Origin: a bacterium
Lineage (GTDB): Bacteria; Armatimonadota; Fimbriimonadia; Fimbriimonadales; Fimbriimonadaceae
Assembly: GCA_027485645.1 (NCBI GenBank)
Contig: JAIXQR010000001.1
Span: 769,588-833,587 of the forward strand
Direction of reading: 5' to 3'
Length of the DNA: 64,000 nt
Positions 43,744-52,485 of the stretch are shown here, piece by piece. Position 1 is the stretch's first letter. Each line of letters opens with the position of its first letter. The notes below the pieces were generated by a model, which saw only the letters and a program-made list of their open reading frames with translations, was not told the origin of the DNA and ran no database searches. Position numbers and translations under genes: made by a program.

Positions 43744-43811
43744 ACACCTGCGAGGTCGCGCTTTTTCGAGACCTGTGATGTTAAGGTTGGCTGAAAACGC
43801 TACGGTTTTCT

Positions 43812-44123
43812 ATGGCTTGGCCGTACGAAGACGACGCAACGAAGAAGTACCGTGACCGGCTGCAGCGATTTGCTTGGCGATGGTTGGCCGCTTCCTATTT
43901 GCTTCTGATTGGCGGCTATCTGCTGACCTTTGTCGCGGACGAATTCTTCGACGTTGGACTTTACGGGCCCATGCCGCTTTCAACGATTTCTATGGGAGTC
44001 GCGATTGCGACCAACCTTTGGAAGCCAATTGTCTTTGTGCTGATGACGGCTCTGTTACAGATGCCGATCAGTGTCGTGATCGGCATCAGCGTTGCTTGTT
44101 CTGTCCGAAGTGCGTGTCTATAG
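43812..44123 (+). CDS. Small membrane protein, tandem paralogue 2
   Basis: 103 residues, MAWPYEDDATKKYRDRLQRFAWRWLAASYLLLIGGYL and three hydrophobic helices, ending VACSVRSACL. Similar to the preceding gene over its full length (see shared positions there). Unknown function; possibly a component of a small integral-membrane complex. A hairpin of AGGTC / GACCT type lies in the 68-base gap before it. It ends 3 bases before the convergent arabinofuranosidase gene. Confidence 0.55.
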   Translation: MAWPYEDDATKKYRDRLQRFAWRWLAASYLLLIGGYLLTFVADEFFDVGLYGPMPLSTISMGVAIATNLWKPIVFVLMTALLQMPISVVIGISVACSVRSACL

Positions 44124-44126
44124 AGA

Positions 44127-45599
44127 CTACGCTTCGAGTTCAATCGACACAATGCTCGCAGGCGGGAGCTCAAGCGAAATCCGTCCCTCGGAAGCCGTCG
44201 CGTCAAACGCCACCGGCTGCACCGTCTCTGGTGCTTCGAACGTGTTGTGACTCTGCACGGTCGGTCCAGCGAGGATGCGAGCGCGGACGACCTTGGCAGA
44301 GGTCGGCAGTCCCGTGATCTCGATGGTTTGAGGCTGTGCGATGTCCAAGTTCGATGCGGAAACGGTGATCTTGCCGTCCTTCTCCGAAGCGGTCGCGGAG
44401 ACGGCGGGGATGCCCGCGTCGGCTTCGCCCGTTTCAAGTGCAAGATCGATCCGCTTCGCGTCTTGGTGTGGCACGTACATCTCGAACACCCAGTAAGTTG
44501 GGGTCAAGAGGATTTGCTCTCCCTTCGTCAGGATCATTGCCTGCAACACGTTCACCATCTGGGCGATATTCGTCATGCGGACTCGCTCGCAGTGCCGATG
44601 GAAGCCATCAAGGTGCACCGAAGCCACCAGCGCATCGCGCACGGTGTTCTGCTGGTACAGGAACCCGGGGTTGGTGCCCGGCTCAACCGGATACCAAGTG
44701 CCCCACTCATCGACTACCAAGTTAATCCGCTTGCCCGGATCCTTGATGTCCATGATTGCGCTGTGGCGCTCGACTAGTCGCTCCGTATTGATGGCCGCGC
44801 GCAGGATGCTGTAGTACTCCTGGGTGCCGAACTCCGTGGCCGATCCGCTCGGTGGCCATTTCTGGTTTAGGATCGTGTAGTTGTGGAGCGAGAGGCCATC
44901 CATGTGGTGATGGGCTCGGTCCATAAGCACGGTCGTCCAGTTGTAATCGGCGACGTTTGCACCGCAAGCAAAACGGGTGATCTTGTTGGGTCCGTAGGTT
45001 CGAACGAAGGTGTTGTACTGACGGTACAGGTCCGCATAGAACTCGGGGCGCATGTTGCCGCCACAACCCCAGCTTTCGTTTCCAACGCCGAAGTAGGTGA
45101 GCTTCCATGGCTCTTCGCGGCCGTTCTTTCGGCGGAGGTTTGCCATCGGAGACTGGGCCGGGGAAGTCATGTACTCCACCCAGTCCGACATCTCCTTCAC
45201 CGTTCCGGAGCCGACGTTTCCACAAACGTACGGCTCGGCACCTACCTGCTCGCAAAGGTCCAGAAACTCGTGAGTACCGAAGTGGTTGTTCTCCACCACG
45301 CCGCCCCAGTGCGAGTTGTACATGCTTGGCCGCTCTTCGCGAGGGCCTATGCCATCCATCCAGTGGTACTCATCCGCGAAGCAACCGCCCGGCCAGCGAA
45401 TGACCGGGACCTTGATGTTCTTGAGCGCAGTTACGACGTCGTTTCGGATGCCACGCGTGTTCGGGATCGGGGAATCTTCGCCTACCCAAACGCCCTCATA
45501 GATGCAGCGTCCGAGGTGTTCGGCGAACTGGCTGTAGATCTCTCGAGGGATGATCGGGGCGTTGTCTTTGGGTTGAAGTTTGATTTTCGTGATGCTCAT
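44127..45599 (-). CDS. Alpha-L-arabinofuranosidase (GH51), cytoplasmic
   Basis: 490 residues without a signal peptide. [16 protein letters not shown] and [25 protein letters not shown] at the N terminus are GH51 hallmarks; acid/base Glu is in [13 protein letters not shown] and nucleophile Glu in [10 protein letters not shown]. It hydrolyses terminal alpha-L-arabinofuranosyl residues from oligosaccharides after import. Followed (6 bases) by araB, then araA, upstream in the same operon, so free arabinose passes straight to isomerisation and phosphorylation. Confidence 0.93.
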   Translation of the reverse strand: MSITKIKLQPKDNAPIIPREIYSQFAEHLGRCIYEGVWVGEDSPIPNTRGIRNDVVTALKNIKVPVIRWPGGCFADEYHWMDGIGPREERPSMYNSHWGGVVENNHFGTHEFLDLCEQVGAEPYVCGNVGSGTVKEMSDWVEYMTSPAQSPMANLRRKNGREEPWKLTYFGVGNESWGCGGNMRPEFYADLYRQYNTFVRTYGPNKITRFACGANVADYNWTTVLMDRAHHHMDGLSLHNYTILNQKWPPSGSATEFGTQEYYSILRAAINTERLVERHSAIMDIKDPGKRINLVVDEWGTWYPVEPGTNPGFLYQQNTVRDALVASVHLDGFHRHCERVRMTNIAQMVNVLQAMILTKGEQILLTPTYWVFEMYVPHQDAKRIDLALETGEADAGIPAVSATASEKDGKITVSASNLDIAQPQTIEITGLPTSAKVVRARILAGPTVQSHNTFEAPETVQPVAFDATASEGRISLELPPASIVSIELEA

Positions 45600-45604
45600 G
45601 GTGC

Positions 45605-47236
45605 TTAACCTTCGCTCCGGATCTCAATGAGCCGTTTCATGACAGGGAACAGGTCAACGTTGGATTGTCGAACGCCGAATCCATCGTGCAACTGCCGATA
45701 GAGCGTGTAGATCTCTTGGTAGACCTTTACGTTTTCGGGCTTGGGCACGTAGGTGATGTCCTTCAGTCCGGCCATCTTTTCCTGGGCGGCGAGGGTGTCT
45801 GGGTATGCACCGGCGGCGACGGCAGCGAAGATCGCGGAACCGAGGGCGCAAGTCTGTTCTGACTTAGCAACGTTCACCGGACGGTTAAAGACGTCGGCGT
45901 AAATCTGCATCGTGAGCGCGCTCTTGTCGGCAATTCCACCGCAAGCAACTACTCGCTCGACGCTCACGCCGTACTCCTCCATTCGGTCGATGATTCGAAG
46001 TGCGCCAAAGGCGGTGGCTTCGACAAACGCCCGATAGACCTCGGCAGGCTTGGAGTGCAGGGTGAGACCAACGATAAGGCCGGTCAGCAATGGGTCGACC
46101 AGAATGGTGCGGTTCCCGTTGTTCCAATCCAGCGCGAGCAAGCCGCTCTCGCCGGGTTTGAGTTCAAGAGCATCTCGGTTGAGCTCATCGTGCGACTTGC
46201 CGGTGAACTTCGCGACCCAATTGAAGATGTCTCCCACCGCCGATTGGCCGGCCTCGAGCCCGTAGAATCCAGGCAAGACCGAGCCGCGGACGATGCCGCA
46301 CATTCCGGGAACGTCAGCGAGTGGCTGGTCGAGCGAGTGCACCATGCAGTCGCAGGTGCTCGTGCCAACGATCTTCACCAACGTGCCGGGCTTGGCACCG
46401 GATGCGACAGCGCCGAAGTGCGCATCAAACGCGCCAACGGCGACGGGAATGCCCGCTTTTAGGCCGGTCTCCGCGGCGAACGCTTCGCTCACGTAGCCCG
46501 CAATTTCGTCGCTTGTATGCACCGATTCGTATAGGTTTGATCGGAATTCTGCTAACTTTGGATCAAGGGTTGCCAGAAACTCGGCCGAGGGCAAACCGCC
46601 CCAAGCTTCTTCGAACATCGCTTTATGACCCGCCGCGCAGCGGCTTCGCTTGACCTGTTTGGGGTCGGTGATTCCGCAGATCGTGGCCGGGATCCAGTCG
46701 CAAATTTCGACCCAAGATGCCGCGGCTTCCACGACCTCGGGAGCTACGCGGATGCACCGAAGCAGCTTGCTCCAGAACCATTCGCTGCTGTAGGTGCCTC
46801 CACATTTGGCCAAGTACGGCATGTTTTGCGCGGTGGCTTTCTCGGTGATCTCCGCGGCTTCGGCATAGCCGGTGTGGTCCTTCCACAGCCAGACGTTGGC
46901 GGCCAGCGAGTTGGCGAATGCCGGGTCAGCCGATAGCGCTGAGTTGTCGGCTTTCACTGGCATCGGGCTGGAGCCCGTTGTATCGACGCCAATTCCAATG
47001 ACGTCCTCCAGATTCACACTGCGACCGATTTCCTTCGTAACGGCGACGAACCCGGCGATGTAGTCCGCCGGATTTTGTCGTGCTAGGTGGGGATCGGAAG
47101 GATCAAGAAGGATTCCAGCCTCTCCGGATGGATAGGGGAAGACGGCGGTGGCGAGTTCCTCGCCCGTCGCCACGTCCACCACGAGCCCACGGACGCTGTT
47201 GGTTCCGTAGTCCAGACCTAATGTGAGCTTAGCCAT
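45605..47236 (-). CDS. araB: Ribulokinase
   Basis: 543 residues, FGGY carbohydrate kinase. [15 protein letters not shown] is the first phosphate-binding loop, [13 protein letters not shown] and [12 protein letters not shown] the sugar-binding region, and [25 protein letters not shown] the adenosine loop. It phosphorylates L-ribulose. Starts inside the araA stop (8-base overlap) and ends 6 bases before the GH51 gene. Confidence 0.94.
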   Translation of the reverse strand: MAKLTLGLDYGTNSVRGLVVDVATGEELATAVFPYPSGEAGILLDPSDPHLARQNPADYIAGFVAVTKEIGRSVNLEDVIGIGVDTTGSSPMPVKADNSALSADPAFANSLAANVWLWKDHTGYAEAAEITEKATAQNMPYLAKCGGTYSSEWFWSKLLRCIRVAPEVVEAAASWVEICDWIPATICGITDPKQVKRSRCAAGHKAMFEEAWGGLPSAEFLATLDPKLAEFRSNLYESVHTSDEIAGYVSEAFAAETGLKAGIPVAVGAFDAHFGAVASGAKPGTLVKIVGTSTCDCMVHSLDQPLADVPGMCGIVRGSVLPGFYGLEAGQSAVGDIFNWVAKFTGKSHDELNRDALELKPGESGLLALDWNNGNRTILVDPLLTGLIVGLTLHSKPAEVYRAFVEATAFGALRIIDRMEEYGVSVERVVACGGIADKSALTMQIYADVFNRPVNVAKSEQTCALGSAIFAAVAAGAYPDTLAAQEKMAGLKDITYVPKPENVKVYQEIYTLYRQLHDGFGVRQSNVDLFPVMKRLIEIRSEG

Positions 47237-48716
47237 TGAGTTTGTATGCTGCCTCGTTCCAGCGGAGTTCGTTCTTGAAGTTGTTCAGCTTGGTGTCAGA
47301 GTCGATGACTAGGCACTCGACATTCGCGATTTCCGCGAAGTCGCGGACCTGTTGCGACGTGACGTTGTAGCTGTACACGGTGTGGTGCGCGCCGCCGCCG
47401 TAGATCCAAGCTGCGACTCCTTCCTGGAAGTTTGGGTGCACCTTCCAGAGTGCGCTGGCGACGGGCAGGTTTGGCATCGCAGGCACTTCTACCGCGGTGA
47501 CATCGTTGACGATGAACCGGAATCGGTGACCGAGGTCGACAAGCGTCGTGTTGGTCGCGGCACCGACTCGCGAGCTGAACTTCATTCGGACTGGGTCAGA
47601 CTTTCCGCCGATACCGAGCGGGTGGATCTCAAGACGCGGTTTGTTGCTGGCGATGCTTGGGCAAATTTCCAGCATGTGCGCGCCAAGGACTTGCTCTTGG
47701 CCCTGGATCAGGTCGTAGGTGTAGTCCTCCATGAAGCTGGTACCGGACGGCAGCCCGGTTTCGAGCGTCTTGAATGCCCGAAGGAGCGCGGCGGTCTTCC
47801 AGTCACCCTCGCCGCCGAATCCGTAGCCAGCGGCCATGAGTCGCTGGCAGGCCAGACCCGGGAGCTGATCGAGGCCGTGCAGGTCCTCGAAGGTGGTGGT
47901 GAAACCCTTGAAGTTGCCGTCCTCTAGGAAGGCTCGAATTCCGATTTCTTGTCGCGCCGCATAGCGCAGCGCATCATGGCGAGCTCCGCCAACTGCGAGT
48001 TCCGGCGCGATCTCGTAAAGGTCGGCATATTCGGCGACGAGCGCGCTGACAGATTCGTCGGAAGCTCCATCCACAAACTTAACCAGGTCGCCAACGCCAA
48101 ATCCGTTGACGCTGAAACCGAACTTGGCTTCGGCGGCTACCTTGTCTCCTTCAGTAACGGAAACAAACCGCATGTTGTCGCCGAATCGAGCGAACTTAGT
48201 GCCCTGCCAATCTGCCCAGGCCAGGGCAACTCGCGCCCAATCTCCGAGTTGCTTCTGAACGCTGCCGTGGCTCCAGTGCCCGACCACAACCTTGCGCCGC
48301 AGACCAAGCCGAGTGTGAATGTGCCCGGCTTCGCGGTCGCCGTGGGCGGCCTGGTTGAGGTTCATGAAGTCCATGTCGATGGAGCTCCATGGCAACTCGG
48401 CATTGAACTGGGTGTGCAGGTGGCAAGCTGGCTTGTTGAGCTGGCTCAGTCCGCCGATCCACATCTTGCCCGGGGAGAACGTGTGCATCCAAAGAACAAG
48501 TCCGATGCAATCTGGATCGGAGTTGGCGGCAAGCACCAGCGCGCGAACTGCTTCCGGATCAGTGATCACGGGTTTGAAGATCACATCGACGGGAATTTCC
48601 GCTGAGCCGTTGAGCTCATTCGCAATCTTCGCGGAGTTCTCCGCAACTTGCTTGAGCACTTCGGGGCCGTAGAGGTGTTGACTGCCGGTAACAAACCAAA
48701 CGCTAGGATTCGCCAT
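47229..48716 (-). CDS. araA: L-arabinose isomerase
   Basis: 495 residues. [30 protein letters not shown] and the later [15 protein letters not shown] region are typical AraA sequences; metal-ligand Glu and His residues lie in FMEDYTYDL and [12 protein letters not shown], and in the C-terminal GAHHTVYSY. It interconverts L-arabinose and L-ribulose. First gene of the araA-araB-GH51 operon; an operator-like inverted repeat lies 17-38 bases upstream of its start. Confidence 0.95.
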   Translation of the reverse strand: MANPSVWFVTGSQHLYGPEVLKQVAENSAKIANELNGSAEIPVDVIFKPVITDPEAVRALVLAANSDPDCIGLVLWMHTFSPGKMWIGGLSQLNKPACHLHTQFNAELPWSSIDMDFMNLNQAAHGDREAGHIHTRLGLRRKVVVGHWSHGSVQKQLGDWARVALAWADWQGTKFARFGDNMRFVSVTEGDKVAAEAKFGFSVNGFGVGDLVKFVDGASDESVSALVAEYADLYEIAPELAVGGARHDALRYAARQEIGIRAFLEDGNFKGFTTTFEDLHGLDQLPGLACQRLMAAGYGFGGEGDWKTAALLRAFKTLETGLPSGTSFMEDYTYDLIQGQEQVLGAHMLEICPSIASNKPRLEIHPLGIGGKSDPVRMKFSSRVGAATNTTLVDLGHRFRFIVNDVTAVEVPAMPNLPVASALWKVHPNFQEGVAAWIYGGGAHHTVYSYNVTSQQVRDFAEIANVECLVIDSDTKLNNFKNELRWNEAAYKLNG

Positions 48717-48732
48717 AAAATTCTGTTCCTTT

Positions 48733-48754
48733 TATATTCCAAAGTGTGAATATA
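48733..48754. promoter_or_regulatory. Operator-like inverted repeat before araA
   Basis: TATATTC - 8 bases - GAATATA, a perfect 7-base inverted repeat in an AT-rich island. The spacer and right arm read AAAGTGTGAATAT; the same ATATTCACACTT string recurs on the other strand at 49881..49892. It lies in the 136-base divergent region between araA and the ArsR-type regulator, which otherwise contains only the promoters, and is the most likely binding site of that regulator. Confidence 0.6.
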
Positions 48755-48832
48755 TATCGTGACTTTGTTAAGTCGCCTATGTTAGCCCAGAGGCGGCATA
48801 CATCAACGAACGAGACAATTTTAGCCCCGTGG

Positions 48833-48838
48833 TATAGT
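48833..48838 (+). promoter_or_regulatory. Candidate -10 element (TATAGT) for the regulator gene
   Basis: TATAGT lies 14 bases before the ATG at 48853. A GAGACA sequence 15 bases upstream is a poor -35. The leader would be about 8 bases. Confidence 0.35.
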
Positions 48839-48852
48839 TCCGCATCAGCGAG

Positions 48853-49830
48853 ATGCAGCATCACATCAAGGAACTTTCCGCTCACGAGAGCGTGGCGGTG
48901 TTCCGTGCGCTGGGTTCTTCCACTCGGGCGCGAATCATCGAGCTCCTTGCCGAGCGCGAATTGAACATCGGCGAGCTCAGTTCTGCGCTTGGGCTAACTC
49001 AACCTAGCGTCACCAAGCACATTCAAATTTTGGAAGAAGCCGGCATCGTGGTCAGCGATTACATTGCGGCGCCGCAGGGAACCCAGAAACGATGCCGATG
49101 CGTTTTTGAGCGGCTGCTCGTGGACCTTGCTCCGAAAGTTCCGGAGCTGGATGGCTTTGCGGAGACCGAAGTTCCGGTTGGAATGTACACCGATGTCGAC
49201 GTTCGTCCGACCTGCGGATTGGCGACAAAAGAGAAGTTTATTGGCCTCGTTGATGCGCCGGTTTCGTTCTTTTTGCCTGAGAGATCACAGGCCGAAATCC
49301 TGTGGTCAGCCGGTGGTTGGGTTCAATATGCCTTTCCAAACACCATTCCTGTCAATTGCCATATCAAGTCGATTGAGCTTGTGATGGAGCTTGGCTCCGA
49401 GGCGCCGGGATACAACAATCAGTACCCTTCCGACATCACGGTTTGGGTCAACGAGGTCGAGGTTGGGACTTGGACTTCGCCCGGAGACTTTGGTGGCAGT
49501 CGCGGTCAGCTCAATCCGAGTTGGTATCCCGACAACATGAACCAATGGGGTGTTTTGAAGACCTGGCTAGTGGATACCGAGGGTGGCTACATTGACGGAT
49601 TCAAAATTTCGGACGTCAAGATCGACTCGCTGAGTATCGCTCCGTGGGCTCCAACGAAGGTGCGAATCGGGGTCAAGCCAGACGCCCGGAATCAAGGCGG
49701 CTTCACGTTGTACGGCCGTTCTTTCGGAAATTATCAGCTCGGATTGATCCTGCGGGTTCGGCACGAAACGCCAGAACAAGAAGCCATCGTCAAGCCTAAA
49801 CGGAAGAGCAAAGTCGCGGAATCCAAGTAA
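48853..49830 (+). CDS. ArsR-family transcriptional regulator with large C-terminal domain (probable arabinose repressor)
   Basis: 325 residues. Residues 1-85 form a winged helix of the ArsR type: VFRALGSSTRARIIELLAERELNIGELSSALGLTQPSVTKHIQILEEAGIV. The remaining 240 residues (WSAGGWVQYAFP, GYNNQYPSDITVWVNEVEVGTWTSPGDFGG, GGFTLYGRSFGNYQLGL) are beta-rich and aromatic, more like a carbohydrate-binding module than a metal sensor, and no ArsR metal-binding Cys pair (CVC) is visible. Regulators of this layout occur beside arabinosidase genes (compare COG4189), from memory. It diverges from araA and precedes the arabinan operon, so it probably represses both and senses arabinose or an arabinan fragment. 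Confidence 0.8.
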   Translation: MQHHIKELSAHESVAVFRALGSSTRARIIELLAERELNIGELSSALGLTQPSVTKHIQILEEAGIVVSDYIAAPQGTQKRCRCVFERLLVDLAPKVPELDGFAETEVPVGMYTDVDVRPTCGLATKEKFIGLVDAPVSFFLPERSQAEILWSAGGWVQYAFPNTIPVNCHIKSIELVMELGSEAPGYNNQYPSDITVWVNEVEVGTWTSPGDFGGSRGQLNPSWYPDNMNQWGVLKTWLVDTEGGYIDGFKISDVKIDSLSIAPWAPTKVRIGVKPDARNQGGFTLYGRSFGNYQLGLILRVRHETPEQEAIVKPKRKSKVAESK

Positions 49831-49880
49831 CTTTGCCTGATTTGGCTCTAAATCGCCCCCGGCGAGGAATTTCAAATTTC

Positions 49881-49913
49881 ATATTCACACTTGGCTATGA
49901 AGTGTGTTATAGT
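49881..49913 (+). promoter_or_regulatory. Promoter with overlapping operator before the prepilin-like gene
   Basis: TTCACA (49884..49889, one mismatch from TTGACA) and TATAGT (49908..49913) are 18 bases apart, giving the best sigma-70-like promoter in the window. It is interleaved with an inverted repeat CACACTT (49886..49892) / AAGTGTG (49900..49906) and with ATATTCACACTT, which matches the complement of the araA-upstream site. A regulator bound here would block RNA polymerase. The rest of the 177-base gap 49831..50007 contains no gene. Confidence 0.6.
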
Positions 49914-50007
49914 GGAATAGCCTTAAGTGACAGACCTTAGTCCGCCACGAGAAGGATCGCGTTGGCACCCATGTCAGCGCGTGGGCATGTTCTCATCGGT
50001 GAGGATT

Positions 50008-50868
50008 ATGAGCACGAAAAAACAAGCATTTACACTTATCGAACTCCTCGTAGTCATCGCTATCATCGCGATTCTGGCTGCCATTCTATTCCCCGTGTTT
50101 GCTCAGGCAAAGCAAGCCGCTAAGAAGACCTCTTCTCTCTCCAACGTCAAGCAGCTCTCCGTTGCGAACGTGCTTTACGCCGGCGATTACGACGACATTT
50201 TCCCGGACCAGAGCCGAGATGCCAACGGCTTCCCATTCTGGACCGCTGGTTCGGAAGAGCCTTGCGGCACCGTTGCAACTGGCGGTTGCGCTCTCGGATT
50301 CATGGATCCTGGCGCACACCAGAACTGGGGCCGATTGCTTTTCCCTTACACGAAGAGCCTCGACATCTTCAAGTCGTCCGCCGCTAAGATCGGTGGCACG
50401 GTTCCCTGGAGCTACTCGAACGTAGCCAACGCAGGCAACGCCAGCTACGCTTACAACGGCGTCGTTTTGGCCAAGTCGCAGACCCAGATCAGCGACGTTG
50501 CTAGCCTCATCGTCATTCAAGGCAAGATCGACACCGGCCGAGAAGCCCTCGTTCAACCAACCCAGTTCGCGGCAAACTTTGCTAGCCCAGAGCTTGGCGG
50601 ATCGGGCCCAGCTTGCAACGGTATCGACCTTAGCTGGATGGGTAACACCTACGACAAGGGCGACAACTACGGCTTTGCCGATGGTCACGCCAAGTACTTC
50701 AAGCGCACCGGCGTTAAGTTCCGCAACTTTGGAATCAGCAGCAACGCTGTTTGCTACAAGACCCAGAGCTGTGGCGCGACCGTGCCAAACACCACCGGTC
50801 TTACGGAAACTCCAGAGAACACTAACTTCTGGTACACGTACGGCTACTGCGACGTTTCGGCTCTCTAA
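50008..50868 (+). CDS. Prepilin-type cleavage/methylation protein with DG motif
   Basis: 286 residues. MSTKKQA then [16 protein letters not shown]: a type IV/II prepilin leader cut before Phe8, with Glu at +5, followed by the hydrophobic helix and [14 protein letters not shown] typical of Armatimonadota. A beta-rich ectodomain follows with [15 protein letters not shown], Cys pairs, and [12 protein letters not shown] near the end, the DG feature of the H-X9-DG family (DUF1559-like). It is likely a surface or inner-membrane-anchored pseudopilin. GGTGAGG precedes the ATG at 50008. Its place directly after the arabinose regulator, under an operator-like promoter, suggests it serves arabinan binding, enzyme secretion or surface display. 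Confidence 0.85.
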   Translation: MSTKKQAFTLIELLVVIAIIAILAAILFPVFAQAKQAAKKTSSLSNVKQLSVANVLYAGDYDDIFPDQSRDANGFPFWTAGSEEPCGTVATGGCALGFMDPGAHQNWGRLLFPYTKSLDIFKSSAAKIGGTVPWSYSNVANAGNASYAYNGVVLAKSQTQISDVASLIVIQGKIDTGREALVQPTQFAANFASPELGGSGPACNGIDLSWMGNTYDKGDNYGFADGHAKYFKRTGVKFRNFGISSNAVCYKTQSCGATVPNTTGLTETPENTNFWYTYGYCDVSAL

Positions 50869-50883
50869 GAAACGCGCCTTCCG

Positions 50884-50912
50884 ACCCTCGCTGTATCTCT
50901 TACGGCGAGGGT
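50884..50912 (+). terminator. Hairpin after the prepilin-like gene (terminator or stabiliser)
   Basis: ACCCTCGC - 13 bases - GCGAGGGT, a perfect 8-base stem 15 bases after the stop, followed by ATTGCTTTAT. The T run is weak, so it may be an attenuator or an mRNA-3'-end stabiliser that keeps prepilin mRNA in excess over the downstream genes. Confidence 0.5.
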
Positions 50913-50955
50913 ATTGCTTTATGGGGCAACCCCTTCCTTAAGCGGAGTGAAGAAT

Positions 50956-51141
50956 ATGAAAAACAAATCAACTTTAATCGTGTTGGGCTGCTTGCTCATG
51001 GCTGGTTCGTTCGTCACCGTCGGTTGCAACGACGAAACCGTGCCTGATCCTAAGATTGTCGAAGCTCGAGACAAACAGCGCGAGCAGATGCGCCAAGGCG
51101 GCACCACCGCACCGGCAAACGCACCCGGCACCGGCAACTGA
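50956..51141 (+). CDS. Small lipoprotein
   Basis: 61 residues. MKNKSTLIVLGCLLMAGSFVTVGC is a lipoprotein signal with Cys24 as the lipidated residue. The short mature part is charged then Gly/Thr/Ala/Pro-rich (VEARDKQREQMRQGGTTAPANAPGTGN), with no recognisable domain. GGAGTGAAG lies 5 bases before the ATG. Small lipoproteins often follow H-X9-DG prepilin genes; it may be an accessory. It ends 6 bases before the GH43 gene. Confidence 0.7.
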   Translation: MKNKSTLIVLGCLLMAGSFVTVGCNDETVPDPKIVEARDKQREQMRQGGTTAPANAPGTGN

Positions 51142-51147
51142 TCTCAA

Positions 51148-52485
51148 ATGATCGGAGCACTCCTAATGGCACTCATGCTCACTGAATCGCAGACAAAGCC
51201 TGCGAACAACTTCATCGAGTCCGCGCTCGACGCCGCCTTTCCGTTTGACGGAGCGCGGTACGAAGGTGGGAATGTCCATGACCCGAGCATTTTGTTGTTC
51301 GGTGATACGTACGTCATGGTCAACACGAGTGGCAATGAGATGGCTCCGATCAGCACTTCAAAAGACCTGATCACCTGGAAGTCGCACGGTCCGATCTTGC
51401 CCGACCAGCCGGAATGGCTTAAGAAGGCCGTTCCGGATCATCGTTCGGTCTGGGCTCCGGCTCCGGTCAAGGTTGGAAGGAGCCTTCGCATCTACTATTG
51501 CGCCAGCGAGAAGTTCGGCTCGAACACCTCTTACATTGCGTACGCCGAGTGCGAAAAGTTTGACCCTTCCGCGCCAGAAAAGGGCTGGGTCGACAAAGGT
51601 CTTCTGATTAAGAGTAAGGCGGGAGAGTCGAACTTTAACGCCATTGATCCTGACGTTCTGATCGCGCCGGATGGCCGGCATTGGATGGTGTACGGCTCCT
51701 ACTGGTCTGGCATGTATCTGGTCGAGCTTGATCCGGCAACCGGTGCCTTGAAGGATCCAGCGGCCGCGCCGCTGCACGTTGCCAGCAACACGGCAGATCG
51801 CGGAAATCCGCTCGAAGCACCGACCCTCCTGTTCCGAAAGGGCTATTACTACCTCGTCGTCACCTACGGACTTGCCGCGCAAGGGATTAGAAGTACTTAC
51901 CGAATGGTCTGTGGAAGATCAAAGTCTCCCACCGGCCCATTCCTTGGTTTTGATGGAAAGCCGATGACGGAGGGAGGGAACACCGTACTCCTCCGAAGTT
52001 CGGCACCGATGTTCGGACCCGGTGGTGGCAACTTTTTCGTTAATGGAAAAGGCGATTTCTTGATGGCCTACCACTACTACGATGGTCGCCGATTCTGGAA
52101 TCGAGACCTTTGGGGTGCGCCGACGTTGCAGATTCGCGAGCTGGTTTGGGGAGCGGACGGCTGGCCCTTGCCAGGGCTTCCGGTTGGGATTGAACTCAAG
52201 GCTGGTTCGAGCTCGCCCGTTGGAGAGTGGAAACTTCAAGTCGACTTCGGTCACGTTCAGGAAGTAACTTTCGAGAAGAATGGAACGATGACGATGCGAG
52301 GGCAATCCGGAACGTGGAGACATGACGGAGACCAGTTGGTTCTCACTTGGCCTAACCGCGCCGCAGGTGAGCCCGCATTTGTGGACACTCTGATCCTAGA
52401 TTCGACGAACCAATATGCGGTTGGCCGCAATCAAGCCGGAGTGGTGATTCGTGCCGTGAAACAGAATGTCCAAACTGCGCGGTAG
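51148..52485 (+). CDS. GH43 arabinanase/arabinosidase
   Basis: 445 residues. Five-bladed propeller of family 43: the catalytic triad is visible as Asp in GGNVHDPSILLFG, Asp in NAIDPDVLIAPDG and Glu in RGNPLEAPTLLF. The C-terminal domain (about 350-445) is a small beta-sandwich (GEWKLQVDFGHVQEVTFEKNGTMTMRGQSGTWR). The N terminus (MIGALLMALMLTESQT) is a weak signal. It probably is an endo- or exo-acting alpha-1,5-arabinanase. Its end overlaps the solute-binding protein gene by 20 bases. Confidence 0.88.
   Translation: MIGALLMALMLTESQTKPANNFIESALDAAFPFDGARYEGGNVHDPSILLFGDTYVMVNTSGNEMAPISTSKDLITWKSHGPILPDQPEWLKKAVPDHRSVWAPAPVKVGRSLRIYYCASEKFGSNTSYIAYAECEKFDPSAPEKGWVDKGLLIKSKAGESNFNAIDPDVLIAPDGRHWMVYGSYWSGMYLVELDPATGALKDPAAAPLHVASNTADRGNPLEAPTLLFRKGYYYLVVTYGLAAQGIRSTYRMVCGRSKSPTGPFLGFDGKPMTEGGNTVLLRSSAPMFGPGGGNFFVNGKGDFLMAYHYYDGRRFWNRDLWGAPTLQIRELVWGADGWPLPGLPVGIELKAGSSSPVGEWKLQVDFGHVQEVTFEKNGTMTMRGQSGTWRHDGDQLVLTWPNRAAGEPAFVDTLILDSTNQYAVGRNQAGVVIRAVKQNVQTAR

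Noticed and set aside
43755..43785. AGGTC...GACCT hairpin between the two small membrane genes as a terminator
   Set aside because: The stem is only 5 perfect bases with a further mismatch, and there is no T run after it.
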